Positions 35,723 through 48,351 of a DNA stretch of 64,000 nt are shown piece by piece (position 1 is the stretch's first letter; each line of letters begins with the position of its first letter). Below the pieces are notes generated by a model, which was not told the DNA's origin, did not search any database, and saw nothing but the letters and a program-made list of their open reading frames with translations. Made by a program: the position numbers and the translations under genes. The stretch comes from Clitoria ternatea (lineage: Eukaryota > Streptophyta > Magnoliopsida > Fabales > Fabaceae), in the NCBI GenBank assembly GCA_037962975.1, contig CM075669.1, positions 86,410,001-86,474,000 of the forward strand, written 5' to 3'.

Positions 35723-36531
35723 TGATGTAGGCTCTTTATGCACTTTCTTGAAGAGAGATGGATCTAGGGCTCTTTCTCCTATCTTCCTTCAAAGCAAGCT
35801 TGAGAACTTCTTCTTCAAGGCAAGGGAAACCGAAAGCTAAAACCTAAAACTAGAGGAGAGTGACGCAAAAACAAAGGAAAAGAGAGTGGAAATGGAAGGA
35901 GAGAAAGTGGACAATGGAGGAAGGCTTGGAAAAAGGGGGAGGGAAAGGTTGGAGGCCACTTCCTAAGGTGGAGGAAGATAACTCCACTCACCACCAAGGG
36001 AGGGAGAAACCCCTTGGATAAGAGCTTGAGAGAGCTTTCAAATTCTAGAGAGAAGGAGGAGAATCTCTCACTAGGAAACACTTAAGTGCTCTCAAATTTT
36101 GCAAATGAATTAATGGTGCTTGTTTACAAAAGGAGAAGCCCTTATATAGGCCATGGGAATTTCGGCCAAGGACTAACTAAATGGGCTTGATCATGAATCC
36201 AAGGCCCATTAAGAGAAAAGATGAGCAAATGGCCTATACATGGCCCAAAAAGAAAAGTACAAGGCCCAAAAGTGGCCCATTTGACCTTGTAAGGCCCAAA
36301 GCTATCCTATAAGCCTAGAGAAACTATTTAGAAAGTATATTACAAGTAAAGTACATATAGATCCTCATAGGTTCCTTATTGGGCTTAGGCCCACTAGAAG
36401 AGAGAAAAGAGAAAAGGGCTTTATGGATGCTCTCTTTGGCCCGTTTGGTCTTTGCCCTTGTGAGGGGACCTCTATATGCTTCAAGTCCTTTCTCCAATGT
36501 AGTGTGAGGGTCTTCCTTGGGTATGTCCACA
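35723..36531 (-). repeat. E3 3' LTR (inner border inferred)
   Basis: The outer border is clear from the break in E2. The inner border is placed at the TG (minus strand, 36531-36530) directly after a GAGGGGGAG purine tract, giving 809 bp. A minus-strand TATA box, CCTATATAAG, is at 36150-36141. Pol overlaps the LTR by about 200 bp. The 5' LTR is not in the window to confirm the border. Confidence 0.6.
36141..36150 (-). promoter_or_regulatory. TATA box in E3 LTR
   Basis: CCTATATAAG on the minus strand, about 380 bp into the inferred LTR. Confidence 0.5.
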
Positions 36532-39500
36532 TTATGCTCCCCCTCTTCAAAAGGATTTGTCCTCAAATCAAAGGCATCATCCTCATCATCTATATCAAAG
36601 GGAGACAAATCAGTTATATTAAAAGAAGCACTCACACCATAATCTCCTGGTAGATCTAGGACATAAGCATTATTATTAATTTTCTTGAGAATTTGAAAAG
36701 GCCCATCACCTCTAGGGTTGAGTTTGGATTTTCTCAAATTTGGAAAGCGTTCCTTTCGAAGGTGTAACCATACCCAATCTCCAACCTCAAAGGTGATCTC
36801 CTTTCTTTGTTTATTTACACAACGAGCATAATGTTCATTTTTAGTTTGTATTTGGTGTCTAACCTTCTCATGAAAATCTTTGATAAATTGGGCCTTTGCC
36901 TCTCCATCCATATGAAGGACAGAATCAAAAACCTCAATGGGCAAAAGGTCCAAGGGTGTGAGAGGGTTAAAACCATATACAACCTCAAATGGACTATGCT
37001 TGGTTGTGGAGTGTTGTACCCTATTATATGCAAACTCAATATGGGGTAAACACTCATCCCAAAATTTCACATTTTTGTGTACTAAGACCCTAAGAAGTTG
37101 TGAGAGGGTCCTGTTTACTACCTCTGTTTGGCCATCCATTTGAGGATGACAAGTTGTGGAAAAGAGGAGTTGTGTTCCTAGCCTTGACCAAAGAGTTTTC
37201 CAAAAATGGCTTAGGAATTTGGTGTCCCTATTAGAAACAATGGTTTTGGGCACACCATGTAATCGCACAACCTCTTTAAAGAAGATCTTAGCAATATGAC
37301 TAGCATCATCAACCTTATGGCAAGGGATGAAGTGAGCCATCTTGCTAAACCTATCCACAACCACAAAGATAGAATCCATTCCCCTTTGGGTCTTAGGCAG
37401 GCCTAACACAAAGTCCATTGATATATCAATCCAAGGTGCACTAGGTGTTGGCAAAGGAGTATATAAACCATTAGGTGAAAGTTTTGATTTAGCCTTTCTA
37501 CAAACAATACACCTAGAGCAATGTTTTTGAACATCTTTTTTCATTTTGGGCCAATAGAAGTGTTCATGTAATATAGACAAAGTCTTATCTCTTCCAAAAT
37601 GACCCATGAGTCCTCCCTCATGACTCTCCCTAAGTAGCAGATCCCTTAAAGAGCTTCTTGGAATACAAAGTATATTGGCTTTAAAAAGATAGCCATCTAA
37701 AATGTAGAAGCCCTTATGAGATGTAGAAGTGGAAGATGAGTTAAAAATGTTTGAAAAATCAAGATCATTTGGGTACAAAGACCTAATTTCATCAAGCCCA
37801 ATAACTTTGGCTCCTAGAGAGGTAAGTAAAGAATGCCTCCTAGATAAAGCATCAGCCACAGTATTGGTTTTGCCATTCTTATACTTGATGACATAAGGAA
37901 ATTGTTCCAAATACTCAACCCACTTTGCATGCCTTTTGTTTAACTTATGTTGCCCTTTGATGAATTTCAAAGATTGGTGATCACTATGTATCACAAACTC
38001 TTTTGGGATTAAGTAGTGCTCCCAAGTTTGTAGGGCTCTAATTAAGGCATAAAATTCCTTACCGTATGTGGGATAGTTAATAGTGGCCCCATTACGTTTT
38101 TCACTAAAGAAAGCAATGGGGTGACCTTCTTGTAAAAGCACAGCTCCTATGCCCACATTTGATGCGTCACACTCAAGCTCAAAGGTTTTAGAAAAATTTG
38201 GAAGTTTTAAAATTGGAGCATGAGTGAGTCTATCTTTGAGATCTTGAAAGGCTTTTTCTTGCCTAGGCCCCCACACAAAAGAAACATTCTTTTTAACCAA
38301 CTCATTTAAAGGGGAGGCTAGGGTTGAAAAATCTTTCACAAATCTCCTATAGAAACTTGCGAGACCATGGAAACTTCTTACTTCACTCACATTTTTAGGT
38401 GTAGGCCAATCTTGGATTGCCTTAACCTTAGAGTGATCTACCTCAACACCTCTAGAACTAACTACAAAACCAAGAAAGACAATGGTATCCATGCCAAAAG
38501 AATATTTTTCAAAGTTAACATAAAGATTGTTTGTTCTCAAGGCAAGCATAACTTGTCTTAGGTGGATTAGATGAGAGGTCATGGACTTTGAGTACACAAG
38601 AATGTCATCAAAGTATACCACAACAAAATGCCCTATGAAATCCCTTAAAACATGGTTCATAAGTCTCATGAAGGTACTTGGTGCATTAGTTAGGCCGAAA
38701 GGCATCACTAACCACTCATAAAGGCCAAGCTTGGTTTTAAAAGCGGCTTTCCATTCATCTCCTTCTTTTATTCTAATTTGGTGATAGCCACTTTTAAGAT
38801 CAATCTTGGAGAAGATTGTAGATCCACTAAGCTCATCTAACATGTTATCAAGTCTAGGTATGGGATGCCTATACTTGATGGTGATGTTATTAATGGCTCT
38901 ACAATCCGTACACATTCTCCATGAACCATCTTTCTTGGGTACAAGTAAAACCGGTAATGCGCAAGGGCTTAAACTTTCTCTGATCCAACCTTTGGAAAGT
39001 AGTTCATTCACTTGATTTTCTATTTCTAAACTTTCCTTAGGGTTGCATCTATAGGCAGGTCTATTTGGCAAACTAGCCCCAGGTATAAGGTCTATTTGAT
39101 GCTCAATTCCCCTAATAGGAGGTAACCCTTTTGGAATGTCTTTTGGGAAGAGGTCGTTAAATTCTTGCAAGATATTTTGGATCCCTTTGGGCAAGGGGGG
39201 AGGAGAGGTGCCCATTGAACACAAGGAAGTGTTAGGGATATTTTTTAGATATATGATCAAGTAATGTTTTTGTGAAAACATGGCATGTTTCACATCATAT
39301 TTTGTTGCAAAGAGATTAGGTTGGGAGTCATTATAGACAATAACTCCTTTCCCTTTATTGTCTTTTTTGTTTTTCTTTGGTTTTTCTAAACTCACATGGG
39401 AAGAAGATCCTAACTCTTTTTCTCTCTTAACTTTCATTTGGATTTGGTCTTTGGCTACTTGTTGTGGAGTTAGAGGATGTAATACTATCTTCTTACCACC

Positions 39501-41024
39501 TAGTTTAAATGTGAGGGTGTTAGTGAACCCCTCATGAAGGACCTTTCTATCAAATTACCAAGGCCTTCCTAATAGTATATGAGTTGCTTCCATAGGTACT
39601 ACATCACATTTGACTTCATCTCTATATGTGCCTATGGTGAAATTGATTAGGACTTGCTTATTGACTACCATTTCCCCTTTTTCATTTAACCATTGTAATT
39701 TGTAGGGACTTGGATGGTCTATAAGCTCTAATCCCATCTTTTTGACTAGTCTTTGGCTTGCAACATTTGCACAACTCCCACTATCCACAATGAGAGAACA
39801 TAATTTGTCATTAATGTAACATCTTGTATAAAAGATGTTCTCTCTTTGTGTTGTGTCATCGAGTTTTACATGACTACCAAGCAACCTTCTAATCATGTAC
39901 AACTCACCATCATCCCCTAAAATATGCTCACTATCACTGGAATCACTACTAGAGTCATCACTTGAATAGTGAGAATCAGAATTAGACTCTGATTGACTTG
40001 AGTAGGTTCCATTGGTTTTTAAAATCATTGTTCTTTTTGTTGGACAGTCCGAAGCAATATGTCCTCTTCCAAGGCACTTAAAACATTTTATGGAAGAAGA
40101 TCTAGAGGATTGTGGTTTTGATGATGGTTCATGCTTATCATGTTGATTGCGAAAGACTTTGCCATTTTTGTGTAACTCACTTTGGGGTTTAGAGGAGGAA
40201 GTGCCCACTTCTCGCTCTCTAGGGTTTCTCTCAAACTTACCCTTATTTTCTACCCATTTTGACTTATAGGCTCTATTGTTATCCCCACTATAGGATTCTC
40301 TTTCCTTAAATTGGTTTTCTACTTTGGTGCATTGGTGGAGTAACTCTTCTATATCCACATGTGGAAGAAGTTCCACCCTATTTTTGATGTTCCTATTAAG
40401 CCCATGTAAGAACCTATGCATTAGGGTTTCCTCATCCTCTTCTAGATTGGCTCTAATCATGGCTATCTCTAAGGCTTTATAGTAATCTTCTACACATTTG
40501 GAGCCTTGGGTGATCCTATTTAGCTTTGCTAATAGTTCACCCCTATAATAGTTAGGAACATATCTTTTTCTAAGGAGAGCTTTTAAGTCTACCCAATCAT
40601 CTATGGGAGGGAAGTTGTCTCTTTTTCTCTCCTTACAAATTTGGGTCCACCAAACTAGGGCATAATTTTGGAAAGAAAGAGTTACAATCCTAACTTTTTT
40701 TTCATCTTTTATTTGATGAGAGTTGAATATTTGTTCTACCCTCATCTTCCACTCTAAGTAAGCTTCAATGTCACTTTTTCCATTGAATAGGGGAATTTCT
40801 AATTTTACCTCTCTTAAGCCTATGTCATCCCTTCTATGGTCATGGTGCCTTCTTTGTCTTGTTTCTTCCTCATTATCACTAGTGTTATGTCTTTGATTTC
40901 GTTGTCTATGCCTAGTTCTAGGGGGTTCATTATGCTCAAGATTGTTTAGCCTAGCATTAATGGTGTTTAAGCTATCCATTATGTTATGAAGCATGCTTTT
41001 GTTTTCCCTATCACTAGATGACAT
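36324..41024 (-). pseudogene. E3 gag-pol, one frame with a single internal stop
   Basis: From ATG 41024: a gag domain (about residues 65-230), a basic linker, zinc knuckle CFKCLGRGHIASDC, and protease with VDSGSCANVAS. The frame meets TAA at 39557-39555 (codon 490) straight after LGRPW, then stays open for the rest of pol: reverse transcriptase with YFDD (near 38610), RNase H, integrase with an H/C zinc domain and DFVLG / SNRDTKF catalytic segments, and a C-terminal GDGPFQIL segment. The tail lacks a canonical chromodomain and ends in an acidic FEEGE region overlapping the polypurine tract. Protease and pol are in the same frame as gag. The length of about 1566 codons fits a full gag-pol. Only this one disabling lesion is visible. 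Confidence 0.9.
36532..36547 (-). promoter_or_regulatory. E3 polypurine tract inside pol
   Basis: Minus strand AGAGGGGGAGCATAA lies within the codons for the FEEGE segment, so it serves both as protein code and, by inference, as plus-strand primer. Confidence 0.55.
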
Positions 41025-41499
41025 CTTTTAATGTTGTCAAAGAAATTCAAGATAAAAACAAAGTATGTATAGACAAGCTAGTCGAGGAAGATGAATGCAA
41101 TACAAGTGAAAAAAAACACTTCAACAAACCTAAAATATCAATACTAGGTTTCTATCCTATAGGGAAACAAAGTCCTAGGTTGTCTTTAACTAGGTTAGTC
41201 CTATGTTGCTTATGGAAATCCTAAGTTGTCCTTAACCTAAGTTGATTATGGTTGTCCTAGGATGTTGCTAGTGATTAACTAACCCTAGACAAGCCTAACC
41301 AAATTCGGTTTTAAGAAGTAGTTAACCTAACAAAATTAGTTCAACTAACTAACCAAGTCTTAACAACCCTAACCAAAAGTAGTTAATTAGTTATGGAGGT
41401 TGTAACAAAGTCTACCCACTATAACTACCTAACTAATTCGGTTATGTATTAGTTAACCCAACTAACAATTAGTTATGACAACTAGAATTAGTTCCAACC
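41025..41499 (-). other. E3 leader, part next to gag
   Basis: Non-coding, with many AGTTA/TAACTAAC-like short repeats. It ends at the E4 target duplication. Confidence 0.7.
41495..41499. repeat. Target site duplication of E4, left (CAACC)
   Basis: Precedes the TG of the E4 LTR; identical to 53286-53290. Confidence 0.95.
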
Positions 41500-42889
41500 T
41501 GTAACACCCTCGGTTAGATAAGACAAATCCTTCTGTAGGTTCATCCAATTTAACTGAGAGTGTTAACAGTTTTCAGAAAAAGTGAATATTTTTTTTTTAA
41601 AAATAAATAAATACGTGGCAGATCAGCGGAAGTAATATTGTATATATCACATAGTCATTCACAAACTGTAAGTAATTGTACTCTTAACAGAATGGGGAAC
41701 GCAGGCACCCTTAAATATTATACAGTCATCCGGAGTCTGATTATAAATATTCTATCCTTAATGATTGTTCTCAATGGGTTCAGCGTATTGCTGATCTTCA
41801 CACTCGGGTTCTTGAGTTTCTAATTCCTCTGAAAAATGTTCAACAGTAAGGGTGAGTATAACCCAAGACCCTGATTGGTTCATCCGGTGTGAACATAATC
41901 CAGTTAACATACAATGTCACATAGATCATACATTTAGCATATTTATAACAATCAAGCATGTTGTCATCATATAATCGTATATTTAGCATGTTCACAATTA
42001 TAACAAACAAGCATATTACCATGAAATAAATCGTACATATAACATATTCACAATTATAACATTCAAATATGCTGTGATAAAATGCATGAGTTCGGATTTT
42101 ATTGCGATTTATCTTTGGTTAGGTCTCATGATGCATGTGGGCCCAATAAATCAATCCATCATCATCCTTTCATTCTTTGGATTCCATCCTGCTCAAGTTA
42201 TTTCTTGGGCACAACATTTCCATTCTAGAGTGATCGGAGCTCACCAAGTCCCCTTTCTTTTATCATATGGTACGAATGAACTCACAGGTTCTCATCATTA
42301 TATATATCATTTCATCTTGGGACTTGGCTCTTCACGATCATAGATACATCCCATCATTTAGTCGAAGTACACTAGAATTGCATCGTCTCACCCGGCTATC
42401 AGGCGCGACTCTGATGCCATTGGGTTGCCGTTCCAGTTGTACTCCCAAGATTCTTCTACTGAGATCGAACGTGAATGTCCTCCAGCGTACCAGGTGTATG
42501 CTCTAGTTTTTCTTCTTCAAAACACATTTTCATGATGCGAAATGCATTATTCTTATCATTAGATTCCTTGGGTATCTTATGTGTTTCCAGTCTCATCATA
42601 TCATTTAATCCTTGTAAGATATTCGTTTATTAATTCTTTTAGAAATATATCTATCATATATATATATTCTTTCATAAAGAGTAAAATAATATATATATCC
42701 TTTATGTATTTACGCATAATTTATATGTTAACAATGTATAATAATAAACTAATAATAATGATAACAATACTAATTTTGACAATAAATAGAATAAGAATGA
42801 TAATTATAACTAATAACTTAAAAAGTAGTAAAGATTAGTTTCCAATTAAAAATTCAAGTGAAAAACACTAAAAATAGAGTTTTCCGAGT

Positions 42890-43935
42890 GGAACAGAGGT
42901 AAATCCGAGTGAAATGAGTATGATTCCGAGTGGAATCATACAGAGAAGGGTTCTCCAAGTGATCTGGCTAAAAATCCGAGTGAAATTGTACTAGAAAGGC
43001 TGTTTTCCGACTGAAACAGATCTGATTCCGAGTGGAAATAATTCTTCCGATTAAAACAAGTTATATCCGAGTGAAAATGTTGATATCCAAGCTTTCTGAG
43101 TAAAATAGGTGTAATACCGAGTGAAATAATTAAGATTTCGAGTGTAATAAGCACGATTTCAAATAAAATCAAGCTGAGAGGGTCTTCTAAGTAAAACGGT
43201 TCTAAATCCGAGTGAAATCAATCTGAAAGAGTTTCCTTAGTGAAGTTAAAATGCCCTCCGAGTGAAACATAATGAAGAAATAGTTTTCTGGGTGAAATTA
43301 ATATAATTCTGAGTGAAATAAAATAGGATTCCGAGTGGAATTAGTCTGAAAGGAGTTTTCTGAGTAAAAATGTTTGTGAATCCGAGTGAAAATGTTCCTG
43401 AATAAAAATAAGATAAGTTTCCAAGTGAAACATGAGTTTACCGAGTGAAATTAATTAAAAAGGGTTCTGTCTGAATAAGATATATCTGAATAAAGAAAAT
43501 CCGAGTAAGATAATCCTGATTCCGAGTGGAATCAGGTTGGGAAAGGTCTTCTGGTGAGTTAACTTTATATACCGAGTTACATCAAGTTGAAAGGAGTTCT
43601 TTTAGTGAAAATAACTATTTGTTGAGTGAAATAAATTGTTTTGCCGAGTGAAATAAGGTTGGGAAGCTACTGTCCGAGTAAAATAGCGTGTTTCCGAGTG
43701 AATTTACTGAAAAACAGTTCTGAGTAAAAAGTAATTATATTTTCTGAGTGGAATTAAGTCAAGTTCCGAGTGAAATAATATAAGAAAGAGATTTCCGAGT
43801 AAAATAAGACTTGGGAGATGCTGTCCGAGAGAAACAGAGTGTTTTCCGAGTGAAATACTATGTTTTCCGAGTGAAATCAACTAAAAAGATACTATCCGAG
43901 TATAAATAAACAACACCGAGCAAAATAAGTGTAAA
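42890..43935. repeat. CCGAGTG array, E4 3' LTR
   Basis: At least 15 exact CCGAGTG and many one-base variants, mostly in the context TTCCGAGTGAAAT, spaced irregularly at 20-80 bp. It is downstream of the TATA-like box in element orientation. The copy in the 5' LTR is at about 49735-50790. Confidence 0.9.
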
Positions 43936-44599
43936 ACCGGTCGGATTATCATAAAACATAACCTTTTATCATATTTGTTTCACTGGAAATCACACGGTAC
44001 TCATGATTCTTAATATTTTCAGTCCAATATTTCACAATTCATCAATAATTATATATACACTCGGTAACAGACATATATACATACATGCATATACAGATAC
44101 AATTTAAAGCATTTAATTCATACACACTGAATCTGTCCTCCACTCGGTTTTCCCACAAGGCACCCAAGAATATACCCCCTTACCTCAATGAAGTTCCTGG
44201 AGGAGAAAAAAGAGGCTCCCTTCACTGTCCTGCTTCGAATCCGAGTGAAATGGAAGGAAAACGAGAGAAAGAGACTTGTTGGGAAGGAAAATGATGAAGG
44301 ATGTTGTGTCGTGTGTGTGGTGTGAGTTCTGAGGACGTTGAGCTTGTTTAAATAGGGAGGAAGTGAGTGGGAAGACAAGTGGGAGACAGCTTTTCTGAGT
44401 GGTATGCTGAGTCAGTGCCCATTTCTGAGTGGTATGCTGAGTCAGTGATAATGGAAGGGTCACTAGGGATTAAACAAATATATATGCTGAGTCAGTGTCC
44501 ATTTCTGGTCGTCCATCATCCATAATGCGCACGATTGGATTTAAATATCATTAAAAGACAAAATTGAAGTCAAAACGCACTTCTGTCAGTGAATACCGA

Positions 44600-46265
44600 G
44601 TGAAATTACACTCGGTTAACACTTCTGTCAGTGAATTCCGACTGGAAGTCCCACTTCCGAGTCACAATTACAAGGCTCGCTTGAGCGTGGCTTGCTCGCT
44701 TGAGCGAATCAGCCAATCCTCACTCGGCATTCCCATGAAACCGACTCATCTTTCCCATCATTCACTCGGTAATTCACCCCCACACCGACTCCTAATTTGC
44801 TTGGCCTTTCACTCGGTATTATATCCCAAATCTGGGTCATTTCTGATGGTTCTTACTCGGTTAAATCATCCCAAGCCTAGTCTTTTATCACTCGGTAATG
44901 TCCTTCAAAAACTGACTCCCTCGCATTCTTTTCCTATGTTTCTTCTACTCGAAGTTTTTATTCCAAATCCGAATCTCTACATACACTGTTCCACTCGGTA
45001 AAAGTCATCCACTTACTCGGAATGCTACTTTCCATACCACTCGGTCTATTTAACTTCAACACAATCGGGAATGTTCTTCACATTCATCACTCGGCATAGA
45101 CTTATAATTTTCACTCGGAAGTGTTTCTTCTAGAACCCGACTCTCTCTCCTAATTAGTCAATCACTCGGAATTTATTTAAACTCTAATCACTTAGGATAT
45201 ATTCCAATAACAATTCATATCTTAGAAAGGAATCAATCGGATTTACCACTCAGAAATACTCAAACTTTACTCACTCGGTTTACTCATATTTCTCTCTCGG
45301 TTTTAACCAAATTCTTCAACTACAATTCCAATCAAAACATATTAAGGCCCTCACTTCCTGGAAAAGACTTACACATACAAGTCTTCACTCGGAATTGGTC
45401 CAATAGAGTATATCTCACTCGGAAGAGGAGTCATACTCATAGATTCACTCGAAAATGGTTCAGCCTCTCTATATTTCACTCGGATTTTACCTTCCAGGAG
45501 CATTTAAGTCCTTCCCTACTCATATTTCACTCGGTTACTCATCTCTTAGGTACACATACACTATCCTTCCTCAAAATGTGTTTCGATCGGAATCCTTTAA
45601 GGTTTTTATCACTCGGAAAAAGAGTCATAAACATAGCCTCACTCAATAATGGCTCTAAACCTTATATATTCTACTCGGATTGGGTTCTCCTTCCTATATT
45701 CCACTCGGAATGAGCTTCCATTACTCTATATTTCACTCGGAATTGCATATTTGGGGTCATGCTTCTTAGAACAGGTTATACTGGATTCAAATATGCCCTT
45801 ACTCGGAACTCTACTACCCAAAACACCACACTCGAAGATCTTTCTACCCGAAATGTTATTCCCTTCTTCTCTAGGAAGATCTGAGTTGGACAACTCACTC
45901 GGATTGCACTTGGTTATAATTCTAATTGAGTCTATTCACTCGGTATACTGTAATTATAATGATTGTTCACTCGAAAAGAAGCGATTGGAAAGGTCTGACT
46001 CGGAAATGAGTCTCTCAAGGGTGTTTTCACTCGGAATATTCATCCAGAAGTGGTTCCCTTGAACCTACTTCACTCCAGCTGTCTCTAAGACCAAGATTTC
46101 ACTCGGTAGTATCCCTTTTTAGAAATGTTTTATTCAGTCATCCTAACTTACACTCGGAATTTCATTCCTCACTCGGATTTTCTTTCTATCACTCGGAATT
46201 GTTAATCCTCCACTCGGAATTTCACTCTGTCACTCGGATCAGAGTCTATTTCACTCGGAATTTGC
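44600..46265. repeat. CACTCGG array, E4 3' LTR (reverse of the previous array)
   Basis: More than 25 exact CACTCGG, usually TTTCACTCGGAATT. In element orientation these read CCGAGTG and lie in U3. The 5' LTR copy is at about 51450-53115. Open frames through it (for example 44564-45001 and 45649-46062) are repeat artefacts. Confidence 0.9.
44677..44707. repeat. Paired CGCTTGAGCG palindrome, E4 3' LTR
   Basis: TCGCTTGAGCGT at 44677 and TCGCTTGAGCGA at 44696, starts 19 bp apart. Repeated at 51530 and 51549 in the 5' LTR. Confidence 0.9.
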
Positions 46266-46432
46266 ATAATTTCACTAATGGTCCATATAAATTCAATTAT
46301 TATGTACAAAAATGACATTTCTGAGATACCACAGACTATCAACAAGGTGTATATTCACTTATTACCACTTACAGACCTTCTAAACTTCAATTTTTACTAA
46401 ATAAGACTGCTACTAAAAACAGGGATGTTACA

Positions 46433-46447
46433 TTCTCCTCCCCTTTT
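46433..46447 (-). promoter_or_regulatory. E4 polypurine tract
   Basis: AAAAGGGGAGGAGAA on the minus strand, directly before the TG of the 3' LTR. Confidence 0.9.
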
Positions 46448-48336
46448 AGGAATTTCGTCCCGAAATTCATGGTTGGAATAATTGAGAGTACAATCCTCTT
46501 AATCTTTTCCTTAACTTTCCAAGTGGCGTCTCTATCATTCAACTGACTCCAACTACTTTGATCAAAGAGATTTCCTTTCCCCTTTAACTATTTTCGACAT
46601 CGATTAACAATCTTAATCATTGATGCTTCAAAGGTAAGGTTTTTCTTTCCAGAACAAATTGATCGGGACTTCGAACATGATCAGGGCCTAGTACATATGT
46701 GTAGACATCATGAAGGTTTGGAAGGGCTATACGGCACACATTGGTTCCTATCTTTTGCAGAATTTGATAGGTTCTATGTATCTGAGACTTAACTTCTTGG
46801 TCTTTATAGCTCTGTCTATTCCAGTGGTAGGGGTAACTTTTGAGAAATACTTGCTACTAATATACCATTATAAGGCATTATTCCCTCATAACTCGTTGTC
46901 AAATCCTAGACTTGTCTAAATCCAATTTACACGTTTGTATTAGACTTCGGAAATTCTTCTCCCAAAACCAAGATTCTTTAAATCTTAAAATGCTAACTAC
47001 ACCTAATAATAACAATACTATGATTCCTTAGCCTTAAGACTTCCAAATCATCACATGAATCATTCAATCATTACTAAAATTTAGTCAAACTCATTATAAG
47101 TCTCTCGGTTTCATCTAAGATCATCACCAATTCATCTTATTCCAAAATGACATGCCTATTTATCATTTCAAATATCTTAATCCACTATCAATTGTTTTCT
47201 TAATCTACTATCATAACATCAATAGTCTAAATTAATTACTCCAATTACATACATTTCTTCACCAATCCTCAATAATCAACACCTAATGCCTCAGATATTC
47301 ATTTCCTTATATGTAATCATTCTAGGGTATTTTAAAGCCATCAAGATCATCAACTTAGTTAAAATCCTCAAATCACTACACTTAGGGTTTTTCATCAAAA
47401 TTCAATGATCATTTCTAATAATCACCAATTTCCATTAACAATACCTACATACACCTTATCGGGGTTTTCGCTAAAAATTATCTCTCATGACATTATTATT
47501 CACTTCCCTTAAATCCTAAGTTAGGGTTCCACTAGAATCAAACAATCGTCATTAACAACCATCATCTTCTGTCTCAAATCTTGAAAAATTTTTTTTTTAT
47601 ACCACTTCACATCCATCCTAAAACACACATAAGTGTATTCTACCTTTGGGTTTTGCATGAAAATGGTTTCTATTCCTAAAACCCATTCACAAGGCATTTC
47701 CTTAATCACATAGAAATTCAAAAACCTAGAAACAAAGATTAAAGAATTTTACCTTACGCTCCGAGCTATCCCAAGCCCTAGTATGCACACAAAATGAAGA
47801 GAGAATAAGGAAATAGGTCATATCTTGTTTCCCGTTTTACAACGAACAGGATCTCAGTTTGGGCTTAATACTAACTTCAAAAATTTCACTAATTTCCTTA
47901 ATAGTCCTTAACCAATGATATCTCAATCAGAGCTACTTGGTCCTATACTCAGATTTCTAATCGGTTCTTATTTTAACTCTTATGGTCTAATAATACTTGA
48001 CGGATTTCCTGTCGTAGCTCTCCTTCGAATTGTGTAAGATCATTCTGTTGAAAGTTAGTTAATCCTTGGCTCTGCCTAGTAGAGTATGGGATAATTCTCG
48101 TTGTCTTATCGTCTCCATGATTTGAGTAAGAAGTTTCTCCAGGTCATGATCATTGTTTAAGTGAATCGCTTAGGAATTTGTTGATAGAATATAAACAAAG
48201 AGGTTCTGTGTATATGTCATGTGGAGTATTTCCACATAGGAAATCTAGTCTTAGATGTTTTATGGACTGTTAAATATTTCTATCAGAGTACGTGGAAACC
48301 TAATGGTCCACTCCACAAGCTTAATGAATCGACTAT
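46448..48336 (-). other. E4 interior, non-coding, with an E2-LTR-like segment
   Basis: No ORF of interest. From about 46852 to 47420 the sequence follows E2 LTR 27935-28530 in the same orientation, with many substitutions. The remainder shows nothing recognisable. Confidence 0.75.
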
Positions 48337-48348
48337 GCTCTGATACCA
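48337..48348 (-). promoter_or_regulatory. E4 primer binding site (tRNA-iMet type)
   Basis: Minus strand TGGTATCAGAGC, 3 nt from the 5' LTR. Confidence 0.95.
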
Positions 48349-48351
48349 CCT

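Larger units (their letters stand above)
41500..46432 (-). repeat. E4 3' LTR
   Basis: TG at 41500, CA at 46431-46432. It contains the CCGAGTG array (42890-43935), the reverse CACTCGG array (44600-46265), the paired palindrome (44677-44707) and a minus-strand TATA-like TATTTAAA (44354-44347). Confidence 0.95.

Noticed and set aside
42890..43935. Regularly recurring short motif considered as a CRISPR-like array
   Set aside because: Motifs are under 15 bp, degenerate and irregularly spaced, in a plant retroelement LTR; there are no cas genes.
44564..46062. ORFs of 145 and 137 codons in the E4 LTR (and copies at 51417-52915)
   Set aside because: They are products of the CACTCGG array, with recurrent SLG/SLE-type residues from the motif itself and no domain.
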